Source: Tolypothrix sp. FACHB-123
GTDB taxonomy: Bacteria; Cyanobacteriota; Cyanobacteriia; Cyanobacteriales; Nostocaceae
Reading direction: 5' to 3'
Length of the DNA: 64,000 nucleotides
Assembly (NCBI RefSeq): GCF_014697075.1
Contig: NZ_JACJRE010000009.1
Location: 62,001-126,000 of the forward strand
Shown: in pieces, positions 37,972-46,873 of the stretch
How the letters are laid out: each line of letters opens with the position of its first letter
Position numbering within the stretch: position 1 is the stretch's first letter
Program-made: the position numbers and the translations under genes
Notes under the pieces: generated by a model
What the model saw: only the letters and a program-made list of their open reading frames with translations
Databases searched by the model: none
Told to the model about the DNA's origin: nothing

Positions 37972-40236
37972 CTAGCCCCTAACCCCTTTAGGTTGAAAGT
38001 TACGCAAACGCAGAGCGTTAGTTACTACAGAAACTGAACTAAAAGCCATTGCTGCACCGGCGATGATGGGATTTAGCAACCAACCAAAGAAGGGGAAGAG
38101 AATTCCGGCGGCGATGGGAATCCCGGCGACGTTGTAAATGAAAGCAAAGAAGAGATTTTGGCGGATATTGCGAATTGTGGCGCGGCTGAGTTGAATTGCT
38201 GTGACTATACCTTGTAAATCGCCAGAAATTAAGGTGATGTCACTCGCTGCGATCGCAATATCTGTACCCGTACCAATGGCTATACCTACATCGGCTTGAG
38301 CTAAAGCTGGTGCATCATTAATTCCATCCCCAACCATTGCCACAATTTTACCTTCTGCTTGGATTGCTTGGACTGTAGCCGCTTTTTGATCGGGACGCAC
38401 TTCGGCTAAAACCCGTTTAATCCCGACTTCTCGCGCGATGCTTTCGGCGGTGCGGCGGTTGTCACCTGTCAACATGACAACTTCTAAACCGAGTTTTTGT
38501 AATGCTTTTATCGCTTGGGTGGAAGTGGGTTTAATTGCATCCGCAATTCCCATTAATCCTTGAATTTCGCCGTCAACTGCTAACCATACGGCGGTTTTCC
38601 CCAAATATTCTAAGCGTTCTTTGTCCTGTTGCAAGGCTTGAGTGTTAATTGCTAATTCTTCCATCCAGCGTTGGGTACCAATTTGCACCAGCCTATGAGA
38701 AATATTACCTTGTACGCCACTCCCAGAAATTGCCTCAAAATCTCTCACTTCTGTTAATGGTACTTCCTGAGATTGAGCATATCTGACAACTGCTTCTGCT
38801 AAAGGATGTTCGGAATTGCGTTCTAAGGATGCAGCTAATTGAATTAACTTGATTTCGTTGCCGTTAGCTGTGCCGTTAACTGTGAGAAAATCTGTAACTG
38901 TCGGTTTACCTTGGGTAATTGTGCCGGTTTTATCTAGGACAATGGTTTGAATTTGATGTGCTAGTTCTAAGCTTTCTGCACCTTTAATTAAAATCCCGTT
39001 TTCTGCACCTTTCCCCGTTCCTACCATCACCGATGTGGGTGTAGCTAAACCTAAAGCACAAGGACAAGCGATAATTAACACCCCAACTGTAGTAATCAAC
39101 GCTAGGGTGACATTACCCATGATGTTGTACCAAATTATAAAGGTAAAAATAGCGATCGCAATTACCGCAGGCACAAACCACCCGGTAACTTGGTCTGCTA
39201 ATCTTTGAATCGGCGCTTTTGAGCCTTGGGCTTGCTGGACTAATTGGACAATCTGCGCCAATACAGTATCTTTCCCTACCCTGGTAGCGCGAAATTGGAA
39301 ACTTCCCGTTTTGTTGATAGTTGCGCCGATAACTTCATCCCCTGCTTGCTTTTTCACAGGTACGCTTTCCCCGGTTACCATCGCTTCATCAACTGTAGAT
39401 GTCCCCGCAACTACTTCGCCATCCACAGGAATTTTCTCACCAGGACGCACCAATACTACATCACCAATGGCTACTTGCTCAATGGGTACATCTATTTCTT
39501 TGCCGTTGCGAATCAACCGCGCAGTTTTCGCCTGTAAACCGATTAACTTGCGAATTGCTTCCGAAGTTTGCCCTTTGGCGCGATTTTCAAACAATCGCCC
39601 TAATAAAATTAAGGTAATTACAATCGCCGCCGTTTCATAATATACATCTGGCATCAATCCCTGGGCAATAAAAAAGCCGGGAACCAATGTGGCAAATAGG
39701 GAATAGAAATATGCGGCACTTGTACCTAAGGCAATTAGGGTATCCATTGTCGCCGCATGACGCTTTAAAGCTTTCCAGGTATTAATGTAAAACGAGTAAC
39801 CACACCAAAACTGTACGGGAGTAGTTAGGATTAATTGCAACCAAGGGTTATGCAACCACATGGGGATGAAAGGCAGATTTAAGCCTGTCATCATCGGGAG
39901 GGAACCAATTACCAACACAATGCTAATAACGCCGCCTATCGTCACTTTTCGCTGTAATTCACGGGATTCTTGCAGACGATATCGTTTTTCTTCATCATCG
40001 TCTCCCGCCAGCAAGTTTTGTGCTTGTAGAGGATAAGCAGCATAACCGGCTGCATCCACCGCATCTTGGATAGCTTGTAAATCTGTGGTTTTGGGGTCAT
40101 AATCTACAGTTGCTTGTTCCGCCCCAAAATTGACGCTACATTCATTCACACCAGGGACAGAACGAATTGCATCTTCTACACTTTTAGCGCAGGAAGCGCA
40201 ACTCATACCGCGTAACTTTAATGTGGCATTTTCCAT
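37972..40236 (-). CDS. copA: Cu(I)-type P1B-ATPase
   Basis: The ATG at 40236 ([16 protein letters not shown]) gives 754 residues; a TTG at 40242 is in frame. One N-terminal heavy-metal-binding domain with GMSCASC is followed by eight membrane helices. The metal-gate CPC lies near residue 390 ([13 protein letters not shown]), then come the phosphorylation site DKTGT, an HP motif in the N-domain (SEHPLAEAV) and the hinge [11 protein letters not shown]. The last helices carry YN and M-x-SS ([16 protein letters not shown]), which fit the copper(I) group. It would move Cu+ out of the cytoplasm, to the periplasm or thylakoid lumen. Its promoter carries a MerR-type operator resembling that of the merR gene. 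Confidence 0.93.
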   Translation of the reverse strand: MENATLKLRGMSCASCAKSVEDAIRSVPGVNECSVNFGAEQATVDYDPKTTDLQAIQDAVDAAGYAAYPLQAQNLLAGDDDEEKRYRLQESRELQRKVTIGGVISIVLVIGSLPMMTGLNLPFIPMWLHNPWLQLILTTPVQFWCGYSFYINTWKALKRHAATMDTLIALGTSAAYFYSLFATLVPGFFIAQGLMPDVYYETAAIVITLILLGRLFENRAKGQTSEAIRKLIGLQAKTARLIRNGKEIDVPIEQVAIGDVVLVRPGEKIPVDGEVVAGTSTVDEAMVTGESVPVKKQAGDEVIGATINKTGSFQFRATRVGKDTVLAQIVQLVQQAQGSKAPIQRLADQVTGWFVPAVIAIAIFTFIIWYNIMGNVTLALITTVGVLIIACPCALGLATPTSVMVGTGKGAENGILIKGAESLELAHQIQTIVLDKTGTITQGKPTVTDFLTVNGTANGNEIKLIQLAASLERNSEHPLAEAVVRYAQSQEVPLTEVRDFEAISGSGVQGNISHRLVQIGTQRWMEELAINTQALQQDKERLEYLGKTAVWLAVDGEIQGLMGIADAIKPTSTQAIKALQKLGLEVVMLTGDNRRTAESIAREVGIKRVLAEVRPDQKAATVQAIQAEGKIVAMVGDGINDAPALAQADVGIAIGTGTDIAIAASDITLISGDLQGIVTAIQLSRATIRNIRQNLFFAFIYNVAGIPIAAGILFPFFGWLLNPIIAGAAMAFSSVSVVTNALRLRNFQPKGVRG

Positions 40237-40277
40237 TTGCAAGCTCCAATTATTAAGTCATGTTCAAGATTAATTAC

Positions 40278-40309
40278 ATCTTGAATCCTCCAGTGAACTG
40301 GAGTGTCAA
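40278..40309 (-). promoter_or_regulatory. MerR-type operator/promoter of copA
   Basis: Reading leftward, TTGACA (40304-40309) is followed by a 19-base spacer holding CTCCAG-TTCA-CTGGAG and then TCAAGAT (40278-40284). The spacing and dyad are those of copper or zinc MerR-family promoters, and the TTGAC-CTCCAGT core is shared with the operator at 35622-35653. Confidence 0.88.
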
Positions 40310-40357
40310 GGGGGGTAAAGAAGAAAATTGGAACTAAGCAGAATCCCCAGAGGACTG

Positions 40358-40804
40358 TTACAGTCTGTAACCCCAAATCTTACGACCAGAAAAATAGTAG
40401 TTGGTAGCGCTGGGGTGCTTGTCAAAAACGGTAAACTTAAACTCCTGCAAACCATCCGAAGCGATTACAATGTCACGTTGCATGTAAACATTTAGGTTAG
40501 GGCTGGGGTTGTAGCAATCGAGATCATCAAAAGCTAAAACGTTATTAACTTCTAGCTTGAGTTTACCGAGAATACTACTATTGAGCGTTAGCAATCTAAG
40601 CCTATAGTTACCAGCTTGTAGCACTCTCGAAAACTTAAAGCTGTCATTGATAGCCGGGGGATTTTGATAAATCTCTACACCGTAAAGGAATGACGTATTG
40701 ATATCTGACCTAAGAGGATTCCCGGTTACTACCATGCTTTCATCGTGCCAATGGGTAAAGCTGGTAGGAAGAGTTACTACGGATTGCAAATTGTATAAAG
40801 GCAT
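40358..40804 (-). CDS. element protein, predicted beta-sandwich (fibre-like?)
   Basis: The last gene of the leftward operon encodes 148 residues without signal peptide or membrane helix. Alternating hydrophobic strands (FKFSRVLQAGNYRLRLLTLNSSILGKLKLEVNN, EFKFTVFDKH, IWGYRL) suggest a beta-sandwich. Its start MPLYNLQSVVTLPTS resembles that of the 103-residue gene upstream (MALYNPASVTVTPS), hinting at a shared N-terminal attachment segment. The start ATG overlaps the stop of the preceding gene. A perfect palindrome GTTACAGTCTGTAAC (40357-40371) covers its stop codon. Function unknown; a virion or tail-fibre-like role is inferred only from neighbours. Confidence 0.6.
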   Translation of the reverse strand: MPLYNLQSVVTLPTSFTHWHDESMVVTGNPLRSDINTSFLYGVEIYQNPPAINDSFKFSRVLQAGNYRLRLLTLNSSILGKLKLEVNNVLAFDDLDCYNPSPNLNVYMQRDIVIASDGLQEFKFTVFDKHPSATNYYFSGRKIWGYRL

Positions 40805-41073
40805 TACTCCTCTATTTGCTTTTTAGCGCGCATAATCCAAATTTTAATCTCTAATAAATCACGCGCCATAGTATTAAGCTTGGCTTCTATCTCGTCAAAT
40901 CCGTGAGCTATACCCTGAGAAATATTTTGTTGATTATTTCTCAAATGATTAAAGTCACGCTCTGCGGATAGTTTGCGTTTTTCAAAATTACCATAAGTAA
41001 TAAAAAGCCACACAATATTGCTGCCAAAAGCCAAGGTAAAAGCAGCCGCCGAAATAATTGTTTGAGTGGTCAT
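40804..41073 (-). CDS. element protein, one membrane helix plus coiled coil (holin-like?)
   Basis: From the ATG at 41073 the product has 89 residues: an N-terminal hydrophobic helix (IISAAAFTLAFGSNIVWLFITYG), then a charged helix with heptad character (RDFNHLRNNQQNISQGIAHGFDEIEAKLNTMARDLLEIKIWIM). Small proteins of this shape near phage structural genes are often holins or membrane anchors, but no signature proves it. It lies within the tight operon, its stop overlapping the next start. Confidence 0.55.
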   Translation of the reverse strand: MTTQTIISAAAFTLAFGSNIVWLFITYGNFEKRKLSAERDFNHLRNNQQNISQGIAHGFDEIEAKLNTMARDLLEIKIWIMRAKKQIEE

Positions 41074-41089
41074 AGGCTGCAAGATTTTT

Positions 41090-41401
41090 TTAAGTTAATT
41101 CCCGTACTAAAGCACTACCATTAGCGGTTGACCAAATGCCACTAATTACGCCAGTGTAATCAAAAGGTAATTCAAAGTATCCACCTGCCGATAATTTCAC
41201 GGCAAAATCGCTGGTAGATGCAGTTGAGTCAAAATCAATATATAAATCAGCCGTGCTGTTGTTCCAAATTGTCGCGCCTTTGCGGTTGGAATTTAAAGCC
41301 AGGATAGTAACACTTGTAGCGCTAGAGTTAACGGTGCTAGGTGTAGAAGTGCTAGCAGTGGAAGGGGTAACGGTAACTGATGCAGGATTGTATAAAGCCA
41401 T
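41090..41401 (-). CDS. element protein resembling phage decoration domains
   Basis: The 103 residues have a serine/threonine-rich N-terminus (SVTVTPSTASTSTPSTVNS). A compact domain follows with NRKGATIWNNSTADLYIDF, AVKLSAGGYFELPF and YTGVISGIWSTANGSALVREL. Small domains of the type N-RKG-TI-N-ST--LYI-----KL-PG-YYE-PF-YTG-ISGIW are common in phage structural gene clusters, where they decorate heads or tails; I rely on memory of that pattern. The upstream 106-residue protein has the same layout. The start ATG overlaps the stop of the upstream gene by one base. Confidence 0.65.
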   Translation of the reverse strand: MALYNPASVTVTPSTASTSTPSTVNSSATSVTILALNSNRKGATIWNNSTADLYIDFDSTASTSDFAVKLSAGGYFELPFDYTGVISGIWSTANGSALVRELT

Positions 41402-41721
41402 TACTCAACGCACTCCACAAAAGTTAATTTTGCTGCAAAAGCAGATACAGCGAACACTGCACCCAAGTAAAGGTTTTGAGAATTTACCTCATAGCTACCG
41501 CGAGGTTTTAAGATAATGCCTTTATTAATAGCTCCTCTATCAGCAGTCCCTAAGATTAAGGTGATATCCACTGAGCTATTATTAATAAAAGCAGCATATT
41601 TTCTTTCTGCATTAGCTTTTAAAATTTCCGTTTTGATATTTGCGACTAGATTTTTATCATCATTAGTGCAAGTATCAAATTTGTTATTGGATTCCCCAAT
41701 TAATACATTATTTATTGCCAT
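41401..41721 (-). CDS. element protein, second decoration-like domain
   Basis: The ATG at 41721 gives 106 residues. After a helical start (KNLVANIKTEILKANAERK) the sequence reads YAAFINNSSVDITLILG, then GIILKPRGSYEVNSQN, LYLGAVFAV and AAKLTFVE. The order of asparagine-rich strand, aliphatic strand, proline-glycine turn with Y-E and final strands parallels the 103-residue protein, so the two are likely diverged paralogues. It starts two bases after the previous stop codon. Confidence 0.6.
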   Translation of the reverse strand: MAINNVLIGESNNKFDTCTNDDKNLVANIKTEILKANAERKYAAFINNSSVDITLILGTADRGAINKGIILKPRGSYEVNSQNLYLGAVFAVSAFAAKLTFVECVE

Positions 41722-41723
41722 TT

Positions 41724-42092
41724 TCAACCCTGAAGCGCTTCTAATTTAAATGACCACTGAGCAAAATTACCGTCAGGGGTCAATGGTAAGTATCGAGATG
41801 CCCTGATAATTTGCGGAGTTCGCAGAACAAACAACTGGCTTTTTAATTCCTGGGGAATTTCAAAGCGGTAAACTGTGGGAGTATCTAAAACTCGGATGTA
41901 ATAACGAACAGATGCACTGTTATCTATGTAAATAAACCGCAAGTAAGCAGCGCTTCTAAATTTCCATTTATCCCAATCATCCTGATTGACAATTGTGGTA
42001 GTAATTCGGAATGTTTCAGCAATAACTGAGCTAGAAAATGACTGCCAGTCATTACTGACAGTCAACTCCCCCAAAGACTGCCAACTAGCCAC
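41724..42092 (-). CDS. element protein, unknown
   Basis: A 122-residue protein starting at GTG (42092), which overlaps the previous stop by eight bases. It begins MASWQSLGELTVSNDWQSFS and continues with alternating strands (AAYLRFIYIDNSASVRYYIRVLD, VYRFEIPQEL, GNFAQWSFKLEALQG), so a beta-sandwich is likely. No family recognised. Its place in the operon, between the three paralogues and the decoration-like proteins, suggests a structural role. Confidence 0.6.
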   Translation of the reverse strand: MASWQSLGELTVSNDWQSFSSSVIAETFRITTTIVNQDDWDKWKFRSAAYLRFIYIDNSASVRYYIRVLDTPTVYRFEIPQELKSQLFVLRTPQIIRASRYLPLTPDGNFAQWSFKLEALQG

Positions 42093-42447
42093 GACTTACA
42101 ACACGACGACTAAAGCCAATTGACTTGATGGTTCCACTTCCACCACCGGTGATTGTGTAGGTATCATCTACCAATGCATCAAGGATTGTGGCTAATTTAT
42201 CCTTTCCGCACAATAAACCTAATCGACTGCGACGACCGGCGGAAGTTGTAGTAATTGCAGTTACACGGCGCAAAATACCTTTTTTGAGCAGTTCTTTAAC
42301 TGCAAATTCTGGTAAATCTTGATCAGTGTCTCCAGCCACAGCTACACCTGTAGCGGTAGCAATTGCGCCAGCATAAAGCCCAGCAGGCGCACGAAACGCA
42401 TATTTGACGGTTGAAACAGTCGCAACATATTTATCTAACTTCGGCAT
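42085..42447 (-). CDS. element protein, paralogue 3 of the tandem family
   Basis: The 120 residues start MPKLDKYVATVSTVKYAF and show LYAGAIATATG, DQDLPEFAVKELLKKGILRR, RRSRLGLLCGKDK, YTITGGGSGTIKS and the end RRVVSRG. The two preceding genes share these blocks in the same order, so the three arose by tandem duplication. No signal peptide, membrane helix or catalytic motif is seen. The size, repetition and operon context fit subunits of a polymer, which remains inference. Confidence 0.7.
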   Translation of the reverse strand: MPKLDKYVATVSTVKYAFRAPAGLYAGAIATATGVAVAGDTDQDLPEFAVKELLKKGILRRVTAITTTSAGRRSRLGLLCGKDKLATILDALVDDTYTITGGGSGTIKSIGFSRRVVSRG

Positions 42448-42448
42448 T

Positions 42449-42811
42449 TTATCCTCTGGAAATTTGTTTTCTGCGTTGGTTTAAAGATTTGATTTGACCA
42501 GAAGCACCGCCAGTAATCGCAAAAGTTTTACTTAGTCCTGAGTCAAGCACCGCAGGGAAAACCAGCCGATTACAAAGCAAATCAAGCGAACGTCTTTTAC
42601 TGTCAATTACGACAATTGCATTAAGACGAATTAATAAGCCTTTTAGCAACAAGCTTTTAACTGTGACTTCTGGATTATCTTGTTCATTGTCAGCCGCAGG
42701 ATAAATACCTGTAATCGCGCTACCAATGCTCTGATATAGTCCGGCTGTTGATTTGAAATAGATTTTGTCAAAATCAACATTACTAATGTAGTACTTCTGA
42801 AGTCTGGGCAT
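42449..42811 (-). CDS. element protein, paralogue 2 of the tandem family
   Basis: The start is placed at ATG 42811 (MPRLQKYYISNVDF) because it aligns with paralogue 3 and avoids a long overlap with the preceding gene; the open frame extends to 42880. The 120 residues share LYQSIGSAITG, EQDNPEVTVKSLLLKGLL, RRSLDLLCNRLV, FAITGGASGQIKS and the end RRKQISRG with its neighbour. The gap to the next gene is one base. Confidence 0.7.
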   Translation of the reverse strand: MPRLQKYYISNVDFDKIYFKSTAGLYQSIGSAITGIYPAADNEQDNPEVTVKSLLLKGLLIRLNAIVVIDSKRRSLDLLCNRLVFPAVLDSGLSKTFAITGGASGQIKSLNQRRKQISRG

Positions 42812-42812
42812 A

Positions 42813-43172
42813 TTACCCAAGTCTGATACGTGTTGGGTAGTAAGCGGTTTTAATTTTAAAACTGTTATATGTACCGCCAATTAGAGTAGCTCTCGCTTGC
42901 ATTCCTTTTTCAGAAGCCACTACCAAGGTTGATGTTTTGCGCTTGGTATTTGCGCCAATATAAGATATCTTGATTCGGCGTACTAAACCTTCTGCAACTG
43001 CACGTCCAACGGTGGTAGATGGTACGCCAGCAGGAGGATCACCAACTAATTTAACAACTCCAATAGCAGCGCCAAAAGAAGAATAGATATCTGGCAGTAC
43101 TAATAAAACTCTATTTTCACCTGTTCCAACAACGTGAGGAACATTTTCAACACCTGATACTCTTGTAGCCAT
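42813..43172 (-). CDS. element protein, paralogue 1 of the tandem family
   Basis: The most diverged of the three: 119 residues starting MATRVSGVENVPHVVG. The blocks IYSSFGAAIGV, TTVGRAVAEGLVRRIKISYIG, KRKTSTLVVASEKG, ATLIGGTYNSFKIK and the end PTRIRLG correspond in order to those of the next two genes. The 132-base gap upstream, with a GGAAACC/GGTTTCC hairpin at 43251-43269, separates this trio from the 279-residue gene. Confidence 0.65.
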   Translation of the reverse strand: MATRVSGVENVPHVVGTGENRVLLVLPDIYSSFGAAIGVVKLVGDPPAGVPSTTVGRAVAEGLVRRIKISYIGANTKRKTSTLVVASEKGMQARATLIGGTYNSFKIKTAYYPTRIRLG

Positions 43173-43250
43173 AAGCTGAGTTAGTTTTTTGATGCGAAAC
43201 TATCTGATATTCCAAAGGAATAACACAGCATTAACAGCGTTCCGGCACTT

Positions 43251-43269
43251 GGAAACCTAATAGGTTTCC
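43251..43269. other. hairpin inside the structural operon
   Basis: GGAAACC and GGTTTCC form a 7-base stem with a 5-base loop in the only real gap of the leftward operon. There is no T-run, so it may be a processing or stability signal that sets the level of the trio against the upstream genes. Confidence 0.45.
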
Positions 43270-43304
43270 CTATGTTGTGGAATAATTTTTAATTTTTAGA
43301 GCAT

Positions 43305-44144
43305 TTAAGTAATTAATGCAGTATTGCGATAAGTAGTATCTATTAAAAAGATTGGGGGTGCAGTGTTTCCAAAACTAACGTAAGCATACCGAAAGCGTAA
43401 GTTTGCTACTGGTCGGTATGCTCTGCGTTTATACTGCTTTCCTAATATTGTGTCATTACCAGTATTTTGATTAGTTGTGCTGTCTTTTTCTGGTGTGGAA
43501 ACGTTTAATTTATTGATATCAAACGGTGAATCTATAACGTTACATAACTTTTGATACAACTCGATGCCTTCACTTTTGGAATTTACTAACCAATAATTAC
43601 CCTTAGGAAATCCGTTGATTGGGTCGGTGTAACTTACTAAAACTTTTCCACAAGTGTAAATAGTTCCTTTGTTAGCATTAACAAACTGAGCTTTTACCTC
43701 ATTGGCAAGTTCTATTAAATTGGCTTTAGTAATTGCAGGTAATGCTTGCCCAGCTTTAGATGCAAATTTAGTCAATCTGCATGTTTTTTCATGGTCGATG
43801 CGTTTCCCGTCGGCTGGTACTGCTTGGGCATCTTGGGAGAAGTACAAACATAATTTAGGATGCGCCGAAACATCTGTACTAGTATCTGTAGTACTACCGT
43901 AGAAAATAGATAAATTTTTACGAGAATAACCAATAACATCAAAAAATAGAGAAGTGCGTAAGTCCCAAGTAGCCTCATTATCACCGTCTACTAATCTGCA
44001 AGCTAACTTTAAACTTGAGCGAACGCTAGATAAATCCCCGTTACCTTGAATATCACTAAAAAATTTATCTACACGCCTGTTATATTCAAGCATGTATGTT
44101 TTTTGCAAGTGTTCCCATGAATTAAAATTTTCGGGTAAAGACAT
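43305..44144 (-). CDS. element protein, unknown, 279 residues
   Basis: The ATG at 44144 lies two bases past the previous stop; a TTG at 44150 is in frame. The N-terminal part is helical (SWEHLQKTYMLEYNRRVDKFFSDIQ). The middle holds LTKFASKAGQALPAITKANLIELANEVKAQF and TCGKVLVSYTDPINGFPKGNYWLV, followed by a low-complexity polar linker. The C-terminus has RRAYRPVANLRFRYAYVSFGNTAPPIFLIDTTYRN, which looks like beta strands. No known domain was recognised. It lies between the large protein and the tandem trio. Confidence 0.6.
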   Translation of the reverse strand: MSLPENFNSWEHLQKTYMLEYNRRVDKFFSDIQGNGDLSSVRSSLKLACRLVDGDNEATWDLRTSLFFDVIGYSRKNLSIFYGSTTDTSTDVSAHPKLCLYFSQDAQAVPADGKRIDHEKTCRLTKFASKAGQALPAITKANLIELANEVKAQFVNANKGTIYTCGKVLVSYTDPINGFPKGNYWLVNSKSEGIELYQKLCNVIDSPFDINKLNVSTPEKDSTTNQNTGNDTILGKQYKRRAYRPVANLRFRYAYVSFGNTAPPIFLIDTTYRNTALIT

Positions 44145-44146
44145 AA

Positions 44147-46873
44147 TCAATCCTCACCATCAAATAAATCTGTAATGTCAAATGATGGAGGAGCGCTTAC
44201 AGCTTTTCCGGCTTCTACATCAGCTTTAACCTTAGCTGCCTCACCCACATCTAAACCATCTTTTGTATCTGGTTCTTGTTTGACTGCTTTTACTAATTCA
44301 GTCGTTGAATTAGTAAGTTCTGTTACGGCATTAACGCCATCTACAGGAATTTGTGTGACCATTGCAACGGTGTTTGCCCCTTCCTGTAATTGCTGCAATT
44401 TAGTCATCCATTTATTATCAAATGATGGCTGCGGATTCATCCAGTTATAAGCCTTTTCGCCTACAACGCCCCAAATTCTTAGGGCATTTCCAATCTTCCC
44501 GGTGTAGCTACCAATTACTTCTAAAGCATTGGTAATTACAGAGTTTACATTCATTAACTGATTAAGAACATTGGTAGTCGCTTGATAGATGCGGTTAGCT
44601 TTTTGGAATGCCGCACTTAATACGGTGTAATTTTCTTCACCAATAATTCCCTTTATTAAGTTCTCGATTCCATTACTTATAAATTCACCTAAATTAAATG
44701 CCTGTCCGTCATCATCTTTTAATCCAATCAATGACAAAACGTTATTAATTGCAACTAGCAATGTCTGCCCAATTTCATTGGATAACATCATTGCATTATG
44801 GACGGTAACAGCAAAGGTCATTAAATTTAATGCTCTATCTAGCTGTAACCACTTACTAAACCTTGTTAGCTTTCCTGATAATCCGCCTGGTAATTGTTCG
44901 CCTAATTTAGTGTTTACTGTGTCTAACTTGCTATTTAATGCAGCAATACCAGCTAAATCTAAACCATTTAATAAAGCGTTTAATTGGTCAAGCTTATTAC
45001 TGTTTTGGTTGCCTTGATTTTGAATATTATCTAGTGGTTGACCTAAGCATTTGTCTGGTGCGGTTAATTCACAAACTCCAGTTTTTATCTCTTCTACCGT
45101 TGGTGATTTTGGTGTAGTTGCTGGAATGAAAAGCGGTGGAATGCTGGGTAATGGTTTTGTGGGGTCTTGGTTTTTAGGCGTTGGGCTAGTTGCATCGGGT
45201 GTTGGCTCTTTCTTGTTTGTTCCTGGTAGCCCGTTTGGTGGTTTGGTACTTGGCCCGCTAATTGTGACGCTTCCACCGCTTCCGAGTGGCACGGGTTGGG
45301 CGTTGGTGTCGCCAAAGTTTGGTGGTTTTGGGGATGGGCCAATATCAGTTGAAAATGTTACCGGTGCTGGGAATGATTGATCACCACCATTGGGGCTAGG
45401 TGTTGGGGATGGGCTTGGCGCTGGATTGGGGTTAATTCCTGGGTTGCCACTTGGGCTGGGTGCTGGACTTGGGCTAGTTCCTGGCAGTTCGCCGCCTAAG
45501 TTGCCTGGGTTGGTATTGGGGTTTGGGGTTTGTCGTGGTGCGGGGAATCCGTGAGGCATCCAATCATATTTATCACCGCGAGGTGAACCGCCTGGAGCAA
45601 TGCCACCTACACCATAATTATTTGGGGCTGGGTTTGGCTTGGCTTGTGGCTCTCCCCTTGGCGGTGCGTAGCTTTGATTGCCTGGGTGGAAGTATGAATT
45701 TGAAGCGCGATTGTCTGACGGTATTTGCTCTGGAGTTCCTGTACTCGGTTCAAATACACCGTCTAAAGGAGTGATTTTTACATCTTCTATGCGCTGAACA
45801 TTAAAAGATTGGGTTGGACTATTTAAAAGTACAAACTGGATGGGGTCTGTTTTGTATTCTTCAATATTTCCATAAAGATATTCGCCGTGACACTCGATTG
45901 TTACTAGATTTGGGGTAATTGTAATTTCACCAATTGGGCCCCACAGAATAAAATAATCAACTACTAAAACATTCGCCCCTTCCCCCACAATTCTCATTTG
46001 AACTTTGTAAGGTTTGGCATATCTTCCCGAAGGTTGGAGTTTTCCTGTATATCCTTGTGACGGTGGTGTAGCAGACGGAGGGAATGCAGTGCGGTAAATG
46101 GCATCTGCTAGCATTCCCCCCAAAAATCCACCAATTGCACCGCCAATAAAAGTACCAGCCGGGCCAAACGAGCTACCGACTACCGCACCGGCAACCGAGC
46201 CAGCGAAGTTACCAGCTGCACCAAATCCAACTTGTGCCGGAGGTTGACCAGCAATAATCCTAAATCCTGCATCGATTCCCGCACCTATCGCCGCACCGCC
46301 ATAAATTCCGGCTGCTGGCTTGGGTAGCGAGCTTGGGGGCATCGTCGCCGGCTTGGTAATTGGCGGCGGTAACTCTTGGACGAGTACCCCCGGCGCTGGG
46401 TGAGCAGTGGCGTTAATTTTCGCTGATGGTCTAGCACCACTGCTGTTTGGTGTTGGTGGTAGCTTGGCTGAATTTGGTGTTCCTGGCTGGGTTGGGCTTT
46501 TGCTTGTTGGTGTTGGTTGTTCCCAGGCTGGATTACGATCAGTGATTCTTGGTGTAGGCGGTTCAGCCGTTGGGGTGCGGTTTCTTAGTGCATCCCGTTG
46601 AGCTTGCTCACGCTTGTAAACTTCCTCCATTCTGGCTTGCTCTCGCTGGCGCTGCGCCTTAAATTCGGCATCTCGTGCAGCTTGCTCCTGGAGTGCTACT
46701 GAGCGTTCAAGGCTACTCATTCGCCTAGGGGAATTAGGCGGATTTGGCTTGAGTTCTCCCAAGGGAATATTAATCGGCTGGGCTGATACTGGTCGCTGTG
46801 TCGCCAAGCTTTCAGCAAGGTCAGCTTGTGACCAGTTATTGGATCTAAATGCTGGACTATCAAACTCAGCCAT
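44147..46873 (-). CDS. element protein, 908 residues, glycine zipper and proline-rich
   Basis: The largest product of the element. N-terminal 1-170: helical, Gln/Arg/Glu-rich, then proline-rich. About 195-262: a glycine/alanine zipper (GGAAIGAGIDAG, GAAGNFAGSVAGAVVG, GGAIGGFLGGMLADAI) able to insert into a membrane. About 285-385: a beta-rich region (VQMRIVGEGANVLVVDYFILWGPIGEITI). About 395-620: a long Pro/Gly/Asn/Ser linker. Last 300 residues: mostly helical, with NKLDQLNALLNGLDLAGIAALN repeats, hydrophobic helices and an acidic end. No Walker motif, protease site or known phage domain was found. It could be a membrane-interacting or minor structural protein. Confidence 0.65.
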   Translation of the reverse strand: MAEFDSPAFRSNNWSQADLAESLATQRPVSAQPINIPLGELKPNPPNSPRRMSSLERSVALQEQAARDAEFKAQRQREQARMEEVYKREQAQRDALRNRTPTAEPPTPRITDRNPAWEQPTPTSKSPTQPGTPNSAKLPPTPNSSGARPSAKINATAHPAPGVLVQELPPPITKPATMPPSSLPKPAAGIYGGAAIGAGIDAGFRIIAGQPPAQVGFGAAGNFAGSVAGAVVGSSFGPAGTFIGGAIGGFLGGMLADAIYRTAFPPSATPPSQGYTGKLQPSGRYAKPYKVQMRIVGEGANVLVVDYFILWGPIGEITITPNLVTIECHGEYLYGNIEEYKTDPIQFVLLNSPTQSFNVQRIEDVKITPLDGVFEPSTGTPEQIPSDNRASNSYFHPGNQSYAPPRGEPQAKPNPAPNNYGVGGIAPGGSPRGDKYDWMPHGFPAPRQTPNPNTNPGNLGGELPGTSPSPAPSPSGNPGINPNPAPSPSPTPSPNGGDQSFPAPVTFSTDIGPSPKPPNFGDTNAQPVPLGSGGSVTISGPSTKPPNGLPGTNKKEPTPDATSPTPKNQDPTKPLPSIPPLFIPATTPKSPTVEEIKTGVCELTAPDKCLGQPLDNIQNQGNQNSNKLDQLNALLNGLDLAGIAALNSKLDTVNTKLGEQLPGGLSGKLTRFSKWLQLDRALNLMTFAVTVHNAMMLSNEIGQTLLVAINNVLSLIGLKDDDGQAFNLGEFISNGIENLIKGIIGEENYTVLSAAFQKANRIYQATTNVLNQLMNVNSVITNALEVIGSYTGKIGNALRIWGVVGEKAYNWMNPQPSFDNKWMTKLQQLQEGANTVAMVTQIPVDGVNAVTELTNSTTELVKAVKQEPDTKDGLDVGEAAKVKADVEAGKAVSAPPSFDITDLFDGED

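Noticed and set aside
40243-40370. Attachment site at the left border of the element
   Set aside because: The palindrome GTTACAGTCTGTAAC at 40357-40371 is notable, but no matching copy was found near 54800, so a border repeat could not be shown.
45051-45380. 109-codon rightward frame within the 908-residue gene
   Set aside because: It is the Gly/Val-rich shadow of the proline-rich linker on the other strand.
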